DNA of 64,000 nucleotides from Garicola koreensis (GTDB lineage Bacteria > Actinomycetota > Actinomycetes > Actinomycetales > Micrococcaceae): the NCBI RefSeq assembly GCF_014195445.1, contig NZ_JACIBT010000005.1, positions 1 to 64,000 on the forward strand. Direction: 5' to 3'. Within the stretch, counting starts at the first letter, position 1. Each line of letters begins with the position of its first letter. Both the position numbers and the translations under genes were made by a program. This document shows, in pieces, positions 44,625-54,405 of the stretch. The notes below the pieces were generated by a model. It had not been told where the DNA came from and searched no databases. It saw only the letters and a list, made by a program, of their open reading frames with translations.

Positions 44625-46103
44625 ATGACGGCTCGCAGCCACCTGCGTGCAGTGGAGGACGCAGACGACGACGGCGCCCTGGACCTGATTGCGCTGGGAC
44701 GCCGCGTGCGCCACCTGCGCAAGAAGAAGGGTCAGACCCTGGATGATCTCGCCGCAGAGCTGGGCACCTCCGCCTCCCAGCTCTCCCTGCTGGAGAACGG
44801 AAAGCGCGAACCCAGGCTCTCGCAGCTGCAGCAGCTGGCCAAGATCTTCGCAGTCACCCTCGATGACCTCTTCGGCGCGGAGCCGCCCTCCAAGCGCGCC
44901 GCCCTGGAGATCGAACTGGAGAAGACCCAGCGCGGCCCGCTCTACACGGCCATGGGGCTGCCCTCTGTGCGAATCTCCAACCGGCTGCCGATGGATGTGC
45001 TGGAATCTCTGGTGGCGCTGCAGCGTGAGCTCAAGCGGCGCCTGGAGGAGCAGGCGGCCACCCCCGAGGAGGCCCGCCGGGCCAACACCGAGCTGCGCGA
45101 AGAGATGAAGGCGCGCAACAACTACTACCCGGAGATCGAAGCCGAGGCGGAGAAGATCCTCGCCGCCGTCGGGCACGAATCCGGGCCGCTGAGCCACCAC
45201 ATCGCCGGCGACATTGCTGAGCACCTGGGCTTCAGCCTGCGGTTTGTGCCCAATCTGCCCAACTCCACGCGTTCGGTGACCGATCAGCTCAACAAGACCA
45301 TCTACCTCACCCAGTCCAGCTCACGGGACTGGGACGCCCGCTCGGTGCTGCTGCAGGCTTTAGGCCACCACGTATTGGGCCACACCGAGCCCCAGGACTA
45401 TTCGGACTTTCTGAGCCAGCGGGTCTATACCAACTACTTCGCCGCTGCGCTGCTGATGCCCCAGCGCACGGCGGTGAACTTCCTCGCCGAGGCCAAGCAG
45501 CGCAAAGAGCTGGCCATCGAGGACCTGCGTGACGCGTTCGCCGTCTCCTACGAGTCCGCCGCGCACCGGTTCACCAACCTGGCCACCGAACACTTGGGCA
45601 TCACCTGTCACTTTCAGAAGGTCCACGAGTCGGGGATCATCCACAAGGCCTATGAGAATGACGAGGTCAACTTTCCCGCTGACCACTCCGGAGCGATTGA
45701 AGGCCAGACCATATGCCGGGAATGGACCTCACGCCAAGTGTTTGATGTGGAGGACAAGTTCCGGTCCTTCAACCAGTACACCGACACCCCCGGGGGCACC
45801 TACTGGTGCACCGCACGGGTGGAGGGCCACTCCTCGGGCAGCTACTCGCTCTCCATCGGAGTGCCCTTCGAGCATGCCAAATGGTTCCGCGGCAAAGACA
45901 CGACGTCCCGCTCCGTGTCACGCTGCCCGGACGACCCCACCTGCTGCCGGGTTCCCCCGGCAGAGCTGTCAGCGGTCTGGGAGGGCCAGGCATGGCCGGC
46001 GGCCCGGGCCAACACCCACCTGCTGGCAGCTATGCCTCAGGGGGCCTTCCCCGGTGTGGACACCACCGAGGTCTATCGATTTCTGCAGGCGCACTCCCAG
46101 TAG
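44625..46103 (+). CDS. ramB: RamB-type (ScfR) transcriptional regulator
   Basis: 492 residues behind GGAAGGAGCGACGA. The N-terminal XRE helix-turn-helix is KGQTLDDLAAELGTSASQL, then LSLLENGKREPRLSQL. A middle IrrE-like domain follows, in which the usual HExxH zinc motif reads ALGHHVLGH. The C-terminal short-chain fatty-acyl regulator domain contains clustered cysteines (SRCPDDPTCCRVPPAE). RamB controls acetate and glyoxylate-shunt genes in corynebacteria and mycobacteria, and location beside aceA supports the same role. The altered metal motif suggests non-proteolytic sensing. Confidence 0.9.
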   Translation: MTARSHLRAVEDADDDGALDLIALGRRVRHLRKKKGQTLDDLAAELGTSASQLSLLENGKREPRLSQLQQLAKIFAVTLDDLFGAEPPSKRAALEIELEKTQRGPLYTAMGLPSVRISNRLPMDVLESLVALQRELKRRLEEQAATPEEARRANTELREEMKARNNYYPEIEAEAEKILAAVGHESGPLSHHIAGDIAEHLGFSLRFVPNLPNSTRSVTDQLNKTIYLTQSSSRDWDARSVLLQALGHHVLGHTEPQDYSDFLSQRVYTNYFAAALLMPQRTAVNFLAEAKQRKELAIEDLRDAFAVSYESAAHRFTNLATEHLGITCHFQKVHESGIIHKAYENDEVNFPADHSGAIEGQTICREWTSRQVFDVEDKFRSFNQYTDTPGGTYWCTARVEGHSSGSYSLSIGVPFEHAKWFRGKDTTSRSVSRCPDDPTCCRVPPAELSAVWEGQAWPAARANTHLLAAMPQGAFPGVDTTEVYRFLQAHSQ

Positions 46104-46117
46104 GTCAGCGGGGTCTG

Positions 46118-47413
46118 TCAGCGGGGCGTCTTGGGGTCCACCTGGGGCATCACCCCGGTGGCTTCGTTGACCCACCGGTGCGCCCGCTTGCGAGCCATCC
46201 CCTGTTTGACGCTGTACTTGCCGTGGAGCACCCAGTAGAGGCAGAGGGTGAGCAGGATGACGGCGGCGCAGGCGGCATACATGACCTGGTATCCCCACAC
46301 TTCGACGAACTGTCCCAGCAGCAGCGGGGCGAGTCCGAATCCGGAGTCCATCATGATGAAGAAGGTGGACAGCCCAATGCTGATGCGGTGGGTGGGCAGC
46401 TTGGAGGCGATGATCGCTTGCATGGCCGGCATCATGGCGCCGAACCCGAAGCCGGCCAGCGCGCCGGAGACGATGATGGCCCACTGGTCCGGAGCCCAGG
46501 CCAGCAGCCCCATCGAGGTGAAGAACACCGCGAGTGTGGGGTAGACCAAGGCGTTGTCGCCGAATCTGTCCTGCACCCGTCCCATAAACATGCGGGTGAC
46601 CAGCATGACCCCTGCATAGACCAGGAAGTAGATGCTGGCGGCTTCGACGAAGCCGGCACTTTGGGCGAACCCGTTGAGGAAGGCCATGACCGAGGCGAAG
46701 CAGATGCTGATCAGCATGGCCACCACCGCGATGGAGAAGGCGCGCGGTTCGATGATGTCCCGTGGGCGCAGCACCAGCCGTTGAGCCCACGTCGCCCTGG
46801 CCGGCTTGACCTCCGGAATTCGCAGCGGAATGGCCAGCAGAAATCCCAGCGCGGAGATGACGGCGACGACGATGAACATTTCGTCGTACCCGTAGCGCTG
46901 TGAAATCTGGATCGCCACCAGCGGACCCACCGCCGGAGCCAACGCATTGGCCATCAGATAGTAGCCGGAGCCCTCGCCGCGGCGGGCCTTGGGGATGATG
47001 TCGAACACTGCGGCCGTCAGCGCTGTCTGGGAAAAACCCATCAGCACGCCGTGGACCAGGCGCAGCCCGATCAGCAGCGGATAGGAGTCCACCCACAGAT
47101 AGGCCAGGCCGGCAACCGTATAGAGGAGCATGCAGATGAGCAGAATGGGTTTGCGTCCCAAGGTGTTGACCCACTTGCCCGCGAAGATGCGGGAGAACAC
47201 TGCGCCGATCATGAAGGCGCTGGCGGCGAAGCCGGCCGCAGTCTCCCCGGCGGCGAACTCCTCGGCCGCGTAGACGGCCATACCGGTGACCAGCGCGAAG
47301 AAGCCGATGGTGATGATCAGGTTGATGCAGGTGGCGAAGATGAAATGCCGGGTAAAGAGCCGTTCTGAGCTGGTTGCTGCCGCTGCACCCGTCGGGGAAG
47401 TATCCTGATCCAC
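46118..47413 (-). CDS. MFS transporter, 12-helix type
   Basis: 431 residues from GTG 47413. Twelve helices are predicted. Motif A-like KWVNTLGRKPILLICML and FGAMMPAMQAIIASKLPTHRISIGL in the second half support the major facilitator superfamily; overall it resembles the YfcJ/staphylopine-exporter group. The substrate is unknown. It is divergent from the pxpA gene, whose start lies about 80 bases away, and convergent with ramB. Confidence 0.86.
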   Translation of the reverse strand: MDQDTSPTGAAAATSSERLFTRHFIFATCINLIITIGFFALVTGMAVYAAEEFAAGETAAGFAASAFMIGAVFSRIFAGKWVNTLGRKPILLICMLLYTVAGLAYLWVDSYPLLIGLRLVHGVLMGFSQTALTAAVFDIIPKARRGEGSGYYLMANALAPAVGPLVAIQISQRYGYDEMFIVVAVISALGFLLAIPLRIPEVKPARATWAQRLVLRPRDIIEPRAFSIAVVAMLISICFASVMAFLNGFAQSAGFVEAASIYFLVYAGVMLVTRMFMGRVQDRFGDNALVYPTLAVFFTSMGLLAWAPDQWAIIVSGALAGFGFGAMMPAMQAIIASKLPTHRISIGLSTFFIMMDSGFGLAPLLLGQFVEVWGYQVMYAACAAVILLTLCLYWVLHGKYSVKQGMARKRAHRWVNEATGVMPQVDPKTPR

Positions 47414-47490
47414 ACAGTGATTGTTTCACGAGCACCGCGGAAGTCTAGGATACGTTGAGTGTGACCAGCAGCAGCCGTAAGGGAGAAGTG

Positions 47491-48285
47491 GTGTCGGCGA
47501 GACCTCGCATTGACCTCAACGCTGATCTCGGCGAGAGCTTCGGCGGCTCGCGCATGGAGGACGACGCGGCCATGCTCAACCAGGTCACCAGCGCAAACAT
47601 CGCCTGCGGCTTTCATGCGGGAGACCCGGTGACCCTTCGCGCGGCGACCACCGCCGCCGCAGCATCCGGCGTCGTCGTCGGAGCCCATGTGGCCTACCAC
47701 GACCTGGTGGGATTCGGACGTCGATTCCTCGACGCCTCTGAAGCGGAGCTGAGCGCCGATGTGCTCTACCAGCTCTCCGCGCTGGAGGGCATTGCCCAAG
47801 TCTGCGGCACTCAGGTCTCCTATGTGAAGCCGCACGGGGCGCTCTATCACGCATGTGCCACCTACGACCCCCATGCCCGAGCCGTGGCCGAAGCGGTCGC
47901 TGCGTTTTCGGCATCGGTCTCCCGGCAGGTGCCCCTGATGCTGCAGTCGAGCGAGGATGAACAACGACAGGCCGGCCACCGCCGCGCCGCCGAGGCCGGC
48001 ATCCCAACAGTCTGGGAAGTCTTCGCTGACCGTCGCTACCACCCCGACGGCATACTGGTGTCACGCCGCGATCCCGCCGGGGTGATCACCGACGTGGCCG
48101 AGGCCGTGGAGGCGGCGCAGCGGTTCGTGGAGGAAGGCGTGGTCCTCACCACTGACGGCAGCCGCCTGCCGCTTCAGGCGCAGAGCATCTGTCTGCACGC
48201 CGATACTGCGGATGCGCTGGCCATGGCTGCTGCGGTGCGCCAGGCGCTGGAACGTGCCGGCGCGGATATTCGGAGCTTCGCCTGA
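47491..48285 (+). CDS. pxpA: 5-oxoprolinase subunit A (LamB/YcsF family)
   Basis: GTG 47491 with GGGAGAA upstream gives 264 residues; the frame is open further to 47455. IDLNADLGESFGG opens the protein as in all LamB/YcsF members. CGFHAGDP, GAHVAYHDLVGFGRR and VKPHGALYH contain conserved acidic and His residues. With PxpB and PxpC it hydrolyses 5-oxoproline to glutamate using ATP, repairing cyclised glutamate or glutamine. The stop codon overlaps the start of the fused pxpBC gene (TGATG). Confidence 0.93.
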   Translation: MSARPRIDLNADLGESFGGSRMEDDAAMLNQVTSANIACGFHAGDPVTLRAATTAAAASGVVVGAHVAYHDLVGFGRRFLDASEAELSADVLYQLSALEGIAQVCGTQVSYVKPHGALYHACATYDPHARAVAEAVAAFSASVSRQVPLMLQSSEDEQRQAGHRRAAEAGIPTVWEVFADRRYHPDGILVSRRDPAGVITDVAEAVEAAQRFVEEGVVLTTDGSRLPLQAQSICLHADTADALAMAAAVRQALERAGADIRSFA

Positions 48286-49988
48286 TGGTCGACGCCGTGC
48301 TCTGGGCCGGCGAGCGTGCCCTGCTGGTGGAGTTTGGGTCGTTGGCTGAGGTGATGGCCTTCCACCGCGACATCCTCGATAAGCCGCTGACCGGCCAGCG
48401 TGAATCAGTGCCCGCCGCCCGCACGGTGCTGCTGAGCTTCCGCACCCGGCGCGACGCCGTTTCGGCATCGCGCACGGTCCGGCGTCGCAAGCCCAAGTCC
48501 GGTATGGACCGTGAGGCCCGGCAGCTTGAGATCGCGGTCCACTATGACGGTGCGGACCTGGTTCGAGCCGCAGAGCTGATCGGCATGAGCGAAGAGGCGC
48601 TGATCGCCTGGCACACGAACACCGACTGGGTCGGGGCCTTCGGCGGATTCGCCCCAGGGTTCACCTACTGTGTGCCTGCGGAGCTGACCCGTCGCCGTCG
48701 TCCCCGCCGGTCCGAGCTCCCCCCAACGGTGCCGCGCTTGGACGCCCCGCGCACCCGGGTCCCGGCAGGTGCGGTAGCCATCGCCGGCGAGTTCTCCGCG
48801 GTGTACCCACGCAGCAGCCCCGGCGGCTGGCAGCTGATCGGCACCACCGACGCTGAAATGTGGAACACTCAGCGCAGCGAACCCGCACTGGTCCGCCCCG
48901 GCGACCGGGTCCGCTACGTCGCCGCCGCCGAGTCCATCAGAGTCTCCGACCGCCCCAGCCGAACAAGCAGAGCAGGGCCGCCGGCGGCAGACGCTGCTCT
49001 GAGCGTCGATCACCCCGGGGCGCAGACGCTGGTGCAGGACACCGGTCGCATCGGGATGCGCGATCTGGGAGTCACCCGTTCAGGGGCTGCCGACCGCTCG
49101 GCCGCCCGGCAGGCCAATCAGCTGGTGGGAAACGACGACGCCGCCCCGGTCTTCGAGGTCCTCTACGGTGGGTTGGAGCTGACCGCCCATCAAACCCTGG
49201 TGCTGGCTGTCACCGGCGCGGACACCGTCGTGGAAGTCACCAGCCCGGCCGCGCAGCAGACCTCTAATATGGCGGTGACCGGCACCGGAGTCGAGCGTGC
49301 GCCGCAGGTCTCGGACGAGACGCGCCAGGTGGCCGCCCGCGCCCCCTTCTGGCTCTTCCCCGGAGAACGGCTTCGACTGGCCGCACCCATCCGCGGAATC
49401 CGGTCCTATGTGGCGGTCTCCGGGGGGTTGGCAGCACCGCAGGTGCTGGGCAGCGCCGCTACAGACACGCTCTCCGGGCTGGGGCCGGTCCCGGCGGCAG
49501 CGGGGGAGAGCTTCAGTCTGATTGGGGCGACCTCACGGTTCGTCGGGATCGCGGACGTTGCCCGCACCGCACTTCCCGAACCCGGAGTCAGCACGGTGCT
49601 GCGGTTTGTGCCCGGGCCGCGCCACGACTGGTTCGCCGCAGCCAAGGGCCGGCCCTCGGGGCTGCAGCAGCTGCAGATGACCCGCTGGTGGGTCAGCCAG
49701 GATGCCGACCGGGTGGGGATTCGGTTCCAAGCACAGAGCCCGGAGGAGAACCTGGTGCGCAGCCGCGAGGACGAACTGCGCTCAGAGCCGATGGTCCACG
49801 GGGCGCTGCAGGTGCCGCCCTCCGGGGAACCGGTGGTGCTGTTGGCCGACCATCCGGTCACCGGCGGCTATCCGGTGATCGGTGTGGTGGTCCGAGCTGA
49901 TCTGGGGCTGGCGGCCCAGCTGCCGCCGGAAGCTGAAGTTCGGTTCGTGGCCGTGGACGCTGAGACGCTCGCTCCGCTGCAGACATAA
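48285..49988 (+). CDS. pxpBC: Fused 5-oxoprolinase subunits B and C
   Basis: 567 residues. The N-terminal half (about 1-225) is PxpB/KipI-like (VEFGSLAEVMAFH, VHYDGADLVRAAELIGMS, FGGFAPGFTYC, RVPAGAVAIAGEFSAVYP). The C-terminal half (about 235-565) is PxpC/KipA-like (HPGAQTLVQDTGRIGMRDLG, SGAADRSAARQANQLVGND, GRPSGLQQL, LADHPVTGGYPVIG). Many bacteria keep two genes; the fusion ensures equal amounts. It follows pxpA by TGATG coupling, completing the PxpABC set. Confidence 0.93.
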   Translation: MVDAVLWAGERALLVEFGSLAEVMAFHRDILDKPLTGQRESVPAARTVLLSFRTRRDAVSASRTVRRRKPKSGMDREARQLEIAVHYDGADLVRAAELIGMSEEALIAWHTNTDWVGAFGGFAPGFTYCVPAELTRRRRPRRSELPPTVPRLDAPRTRVPAGAVAIAGEFSAVYPRSSPGGWQLIGTTDAEMWNTQRSEPALVRPGDRVRYVAAAESIRVSDRPSRTSRAGPPAADAALSVDHPGAQTLVQDTGRIGMRDLGVTRSGAADRSAARQANQLVGNDDAAPVFEVLYGGLELTAHQTLVLAVTGADTVVEVTSPAAQQTSNMAVTGTGVERAPQVSDETRQVAARAPFWLFPGERLRLAAPIRGIRSYVAVSGGLAAPQVLGSAATDTLSGLGPVPAAAGESFSLIGATSRFVGIADVARTALPEPGVSTVLRFVPGPRHDWFAAAKGRPSGLQQLQMTRWWVSQDADRVGIRFQAQSPEENLVRSREDELRSEPMVHGALQVPPSGEPVVLLADHPVTGGYPVIGVVVRADLGLAAQLPPEAEVRFVAVDAETLAPLQT

Positions 49989-50028
49989 CTGTGCCCCCGG
50001 CAACAGTGCTGCTGCGGGGGGCACAGTT
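49987..50028. terminator. Bidirectional hairpin between pxpBC and the betaine operon
   Basis: AACTGTGCCCCC and GGGGGCACAGTT are perfect 12-base arms with the AA/TT ends serving convergent genes on both strands. The plus-strand stem starts with the last base of the pxpBC stop codon; the minus-strand binding-protein gene ends 33 bases further. Confidence 0.75.
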
Positions 50029-50060
50029 CGGCGACGTCGGCCTCAGCCGAGCTGTGGTTA

Positions 50061-51035
50061 CTAGCCGGTGATCTCGTCGATCATGTCGGAATTCTCGTCC
50101 AACCAGGTCTGGGCACCTTCGGCCTCGTTGCCCTCGTACTCGTTGACGATCATGTCCTCGAGCGCGTTGTACTCGTCATCGGAGAGGGAGAAGTTGCTCA
50201 TCCACTCCGCGGCGTCAGGGAACTCTGAGGAGAACTCACTGTTGGCGACGAAGCTCAGCGGCTCCTCCTCGCCCAGGGCACCCTCCGGGTCCTCCAGGTC
50301 TTTCATGTCCCAGGAGCCGTAGGCCCAGAACGGACGCCACAGGGTCACCACAATGTCCTCTTCCTCCTGGTAGGCGTTGTCCAGCTCAGTCAGCATCGAG
50401 GCAGTGGAGGACTCTACGAGCTCAAAATTATCGCCCAGATTGTAGGTGGGGAAGACCTCGTTGGCGGTGATGTCCATGTGACCGGCACCGGGTTCGATGC
50501 CCACCACCCGGTTGTCGAACTGCTCGGCGTTGTCGTTGAGCTCGTCAATGGAGTTGATGTCGGTGTACTCCGGAACGGCCAGGGTCAGCACCGCTCCCTC
50601 GTAGTAGTCCCCGAGGGTCTCCAGGGAGTCGCCGTGCTCCTCCATGTAGTTGGCGTGGGTCACCTCGGGCCAGGCCGAGGGGTAGACGTCGACGTCGCCG
50701 TTGGCCACGCCGAGGTAGAGGGCACCGGCGTCGGCGACCTCCTGGAGCTCCACGTCGTAGCCCTGGTTCTCCAGCAGCTGCTGCCAGACGTTGCCCATGG
50801 AGACGCCGTCGGTCCAGCCGGGGATGATGCCCAGGGTGATCGAGCCGCCTTCGCCGCCGGCTTCAGCGTCGCCGCCGTCGCCGTTGCCCTCGGCAGTGTC
50901 GGTCTCTTCGGTGCCGGCGCCGTCGGTCTCTTCAGTGTCGTCGCCGTTACCGTCGCCGTTGCCGCAGGCGGTCAGAGCGAGTCCGAGCACCGAGAGGATG
51001 GCGGTGGACTTCACGAATTTCGATGAGGTAGTCAT
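50061..51035 (-). CDS. proX: Glycine betaine ABC transporter substrate-binding lipoprotein
   Basis: 324 residues with signal peptide and lipobox LALTACGNGDG, an acidic Gly/Asp/Glu linker, and an OpuAC/ProX domain (IIPGWTDGVSMGNVWQQLLE, VDVYPSAWPEVTHANYMEEH, VVGIEPGAGHMD, VVTLWRPFWAYGSWDMKD). Trp residues in these blocks form the aromatic cage for quaternary amines. It is the last gene of the ATPase–permease–binding-protein operon. The high acidity fits a salt-tolerant cell importing compatible solutes. The ribosome binding site is AGGAGAAT. Confidence 0.92.
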   Translation of the reverse strand: MTTSSKFVKSTAILSVLGLALTACGNGDGNGDDTEETDGAGTEETDTAEGNGDGGDAEAGGEGGSITLGIIPGWTDGVSMGNVWQQLLENQGYDVELQEVADAGALYLGVANGDVDVYPSAWPEVTHANYMEEHGDSLETLGDYYEGAVLTLAVPEYTDINSIDELNDNAEQFDNRVVGIEPGAGHMDITANEVFPTYNLGDNFELVESSTASMLTELDNAYQEEEDIVVTLWRPFWAYGSWDMKDLEDPEGALGEEEPLSFVANSEFSSEFPDAAEWMSNFSLSDDEYNALEDMIVNEYEGNEAEGAQTWLDENSDMIDEITG

Positions 51036-51129
51036 ATTCTCCTAGTTCCTTACGGTTGTCACAGGTGTGCGATATTTCTTCGTTCAGCCCGTCGCGCAGG
51101 CGGGCAAGTCTCTATTCTGGGGGCGGTTA

Positions 51130-52083
51130 TCAGGCAGTCGTGGCCGCAGTGGCCTTGGCGCCTTCGGTCTGCTCGTCCTTCGGCGCTGTCTTGCGTCGAC
51201 GGCGAAGCAGCTTGGGCAGGATTCCCTCGCCGCCGCTGATGGCCGCGGTGACGCGGTCCAGGAAGACCGCCAGCATCACCACGGAAAGTCCGGATTCGAA
51301 GCCCAGTGCTATGTCTACGGTGGTGATCGCCCTGGTCACTTCGCCGCCCAGGCCGCCAGCACCGACGAAACCGGCGATCACGGCCATGGACAGTGCCAGC
51401 ATGATGACCTGTCCGACCCCGGCCATGATCGTCCTGGCCGCCAGCGGCAGCTGAATCCGGAACAGGATCTGCCTCGGGGTGCTGCCGAAGGCGTAGCCTG
51501 CTTCGACCACTTCGGAGTCGACCTGACGGATGCCCAGCTCGGTGAAGCGCGCCCCTGGAGGCAGGCAGAAGATGAATGTGGCGACCACTCCGGCGGTGAC
51601 GTTGAGGCCGAAGAGCGTCAGCACCAGGGGAAGCCAGACGAAGGCCGGCATGGTCTGCATCAGGTCCATGATCGGCCGGACCACCTGGGAGGCGCGCTGC
51701 GATTTGGCCGCAAGGATCCCGACCGGTATGGCGATCACCAGCGCAAAGAAGGCGGCCACCAGCACCATGGCCAGGGTGTCCATGGCGTTCTCCCACATGT
51801 CCACGGTGATGACGAAGGCCATCAGCGCTAAGGAGAGCACCCCGAGCTTCCAGTCGCGGACCAGCCAGCCGATCAGGGCGAATATCACAGCCATCAACAG
51901 TGCATCCGGCCAGTTCAGAAAGACGCCCAACCAGTCATCGGTGAGCGTGAGCAGCAGGGACTCGACAAAGTCGAAGAAGGCACCAAAAGTGTCGTTGATC
52001 CAGTTGAACCCCGTTTCGAGCCAGTTTCCGATCTCCAGCCGGGGGATTATTCCGCTGTCGGTCTCTTCTTGGGCGCGGATCAT
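51130..52083 (-). CDS. proW: Glycine betaine ABC transporter permease
   Basis: 317 residues. An N-terminal amphipathic segment (NWLETGFNWINDTFGAFFDF) precedes five or more helices and the binding-protein-dependent transport signature. Family blocks include IPVGILAAKSQRASQVVRPIMDLMQTMP, here seen in parts, and GIRQVDSEVVEAGYAFGSTP with the EAA-loop Gly. GFESGLSVVMLAVFLDRVTAAI ends the core. The start ATG overlaps the ATPase stop codon (ATGA). Confidence 0.92.
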   Translation of the reverse strand: MIRAQEETDSGIIPRLEIGNWLETGFNWINDTFGAFFDFVESLLLTLTDDWLGVFLNWPDALLMAVIFALIGWLVRDWKLGVLSLALMAFVITVDMWENAMDTLAMVLVAAFFALVIAIPVGILAAKSQRASQVVRPIMDLMQTMPAFVWLPLVLTLFGLNVTAGVVATFIFCLPPGARFTELGIRQVDSEVVEAGYAFGSTPRQILFRIQLPLAARTIMAGVGQVIMLALSMAVIAGFVGAGGLGGEVTRAITTVDIALGFESGLSVVMLAVFLDRVTAAISGGEGILPKLLRRRRKTAPKDEQTEGAKATAATTA

Positions 52084-53318
52084 GCTCCGACCTCCTGAGA
52101 AATCTCGTGGACTGACCCGGTGGCGGTGGGGTCGGCAAGTGCGTTGAGCAGGGTGATTCGTGGGATGACGCCGTCCAGTCTGCCGGCCTGGTCGATGACC
52201 GCAAGTCCGGCCGGGTGTTCTGAGGCAGCGTTGATCAGTTCTGCCAGGACCGTGGTGGATGCGGTGGCCGGCATCGGCCGGATCAGTCCGTCCAGGGTGT
52301 CCTTGCCGCTGGAGACGCCTTCGGCGGCATCACTCTCATAGACCACGCCCTGCAGCTTGCGGCCCTTATCGACCACACACAGTGCGGTGGTCTGGTGCTG
52401 ACGCATCAGTCGGTGGGCAGCACGTGGCCCCTGCTCGGCGCCCAGCAACGCCACGGGGGGCTCCATGACATCTCCGGCGGTGAGCACCCGGGTCCGGTCA
52501 ACGTCCTGGACGAACTGGGCGACATAGTCATTGGCCGGGTCGTTGAGGATCTCCTCGGTGGTGCCGATCTGGACGATCCGACCATCGCGCATCATGGCAA
52601 TCCGGTTGCCCAGCCGCATCGCTTCGTTGAGATCATGGGTGATGAAGACGATGGTCTTTCCCAGCTCCTGCTGCAGCTCCAGCAGCTGATCCTGCATCTC
52701 CTTGCGGATCAGCGGATCCAGGGCGCTGAAGGCCTCATCCATCAGCATCAGGTCAGTCTCGGCGGCTAGCGCACGGGCAAGCCCCACCCGCTGACGCATC
52801 CCCCCGGAAAGCTCATCGGGGCGGAATCCGCCATAGCCGGAGAGGCCGACCATGCTCAGAGCCTCCTCTGCCCGCCGCTCCCGCTCGCTGCGGCTCACCC
52901 CCCGGACTTCCAGGGCGTAGGCGGCGTTCTGTCCCACCGTGCGGTGGGGCAGAAGGGCGAAGTGCTGGAAGACCATGGAGGTGTGTTCCCGCCGGATGGC
53001 ACGCAGCCGGGCCGGGCTGACGGCGGTGATGTCTTCACCCGACAGCTCCACTGAGCCGGCTGTCGGAGGCTGAATCCCGTTGAGAGTCCGGATCAGTGTG
53101 GATTTTCCGGAACCAGAGAGCCCCATCACCACAAAGATCTCACCGGCAGGCACCTCGAAGCTGGCATCGATGACTGCCGCCGTGCCCTGGGACTTCAGTT
53201 CGTCTCGTGTGGCGCCGTCCTTCAGCTTCTGGACAATATTCTGCGGCCGCCTGCCGAATGCCTTATAGACATTCTGAACACGGACGGCGGGCGGACCGCT
53301 GCTCTCATTGGTTTTCAA
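52080..53318 (-). CDS. proV: Glycine betaine ABC transporter ATPase with CBS domains
   Basis: 412 residues. Walker A GLSGSGKST, signature LSGGMRQRVGLARAL, Walker B LMLMDEAFSALD and switch His (FITHDLNEAM) are intact. A characteristic ProV/OpuAA N-terminal extension precedes them (YKAFGRRPQNIVQKLKDG). Two C-terminal CBS domains (about 285-400) usually sense ionic strength in this family, gating transport under osmotic stress. First gene of the proVWX operon; the ATG at 53318 lies in a region open to an upstream promoter before 53340. Confidence 0.93.
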   Translation of the reverse strand: MKTNESSGPPAVRVQNVYKAFGRRPQNIVQKLKDGATRDELKSQGTAAVIDASFEVPAGEIFVVMGLSGSGKSTLIRTLNGIQPPTAGSVELSGEDITAVSPARLRAIRREHTSMVFQHFALLPHRTVGQNAAYALEVRGVSRSERERRAEEALSMVGLSGYGGFRPDELSGGMRQRVGLARALAAETDLMLMDEAFSALDPLIRKEMQDQLLELQQELGKTIVFITHDLNEAMRLGNRIAMMRDGRIVQIGTTEEILNDPANDYVAQFVQDVDRTRVLTAGDVMEPPVALLGAEQGPRAAHRLMRQHQTTALCVVDKGRKLQGVVYESDAAEGVSSGKDTLDGLIRPMPATASTTVLAELINAASEHPAGLAVIDQAGRLDGVIPRITLLNALADPTATGSVHEISQEVGA

Positions 53319-53448
53319 ACCCGAACGTCTCCTCAGTGTGGATACAACCGCTTATATTACCAAGGATGGGTGCCAACTGAACAAATAATGAAGAACGGCT
53401 GATATTGGCTGGCCGTTGGGGCCCTTCTCAGCACGTATGCTTGGGTCG

Positions 53449-54405
53449 ATGAACGAGCACCCGTCCCCTTCCTCTGAGCCGGATTCTGACACTGCGTCGC
53501 TACGGGTGAGTCGAAAAACTTCAGTGGCCGGCAATGTGGTCCGCGGCGGGCTCATCGGCGTAGTGGAAAGCGTGCCCGGGGTATCCGGCGGCACAGTGGC
53601 GCTGGTGGTGGGCATCTACAGCCAACTCATTCACTCAGCCTCATCCGTGGTCTCGGCGCTGCGCACCCTGATCACCGGACCTGATCGCAGCGCCGGGGCC
53701 AAGAAGCACCTGGCGGATGTGGAGTGGCGCGTGGTCCTGCCGGTGATCATCGGCATGCCGATCGGCCTGTTCACTGCCGTTCAGTTCATCGGGGGCTGGA
53801 TCGAGGATCACCCCGAGCTGACCCGAGCAGTCTTCTTCGGCATGGTCCTGGCCTCCATTGCCGTGCCGCTGCGCATGGCCGGCCGGATTCGTGGTCAGCA
53901 CGTGACTGCCGGCCTGGCAGCGGCCGTGATCACCTTCGGGCTGGTTTCGTTGCCGCCGAACAACGCGGAGCCGCACTGGTGGATCATCCTGCCCGCAGCG
54001 GCGGTGGCTGTCTGTGCCCTGCTGCTGCCGGGACTCTCCGGGTCTTTTCTGCTGCTGACCTTCGGGCTCTACGAGCCGACGATTCGGGCCGCCAGTGACT
54101 TTCAGGTGGGATACCTGGCCGTGTTCGCCCTCGGCCTGGCGGTCGGCCTGGTGACCATCGTTAAGGGTCTGAAGTGGCTGCTGGACCACCACCACACGGT
54201 TACACTGACAGTTCTGGCCGGCGTGATGCTGGGTGCCCTGCGTGCGCTCTGGCCCTGGCAGACCGAGGACCGAGTGCTGCTGGCCCCGGACGAGCTCTTC
54301 GGCACGGCTGCTGGGCTGGCCGCCGCCGGGTTCGCCGTCGTCGCGGTGCTGGTCATCATCGACTGGCGCCTGGACCGTCGCGCCCAGTCTGCCCAGATCG
54401 ACTAG
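53449..54405 (+). CDS. DUF368 family membrane protein (PopT-like undecaprenyl phosphate translocase)
   Basis: 318 residues from ATG 53449. VRGGLIGVVESVPGVSGGTVALVVGIY is the conserved DUF368 opening block, here within a membrane hairpin, and LLLPGLSGSFLLLTFGLYEP is the second copy of the G-x-S-G re-entrant motif. About nine helices are predicted. Members of DUF368 (PopT) have been shown to return undecaprenyl phosphate across the membrane for cell-wall synthesis, and that role is likely here. It is divergent from proV. Confidence 0.88.
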   Translation: MNEHPSPSSEPDSDTASLRVSRKTSVAGNVVRGGLIGVVESVPGVSGGTVALVVGIYSQLIHSASSVVSALRTLITGPDRSAGAKKHLADVEWRVVLPVIIGMPIGLFTAVQFIGGWIEDHPELTRAVFFGMVLASIAVPLRMAGRIRGQHVTAGLAAAVITFGLVSLPPNNAEPHWWIILPAAAVAVCALLLPGLSGSFLLLTFGLYEPTIRAASDFQVGYLAVFALGLAVGLVTIVKGLKWLLDHHHTVTLTVLAGVMLGALRALWPWQTEDRVLLAPDELFGTAAGLAAAGFAVVAVLVIIDWRLDRRAQSAQID

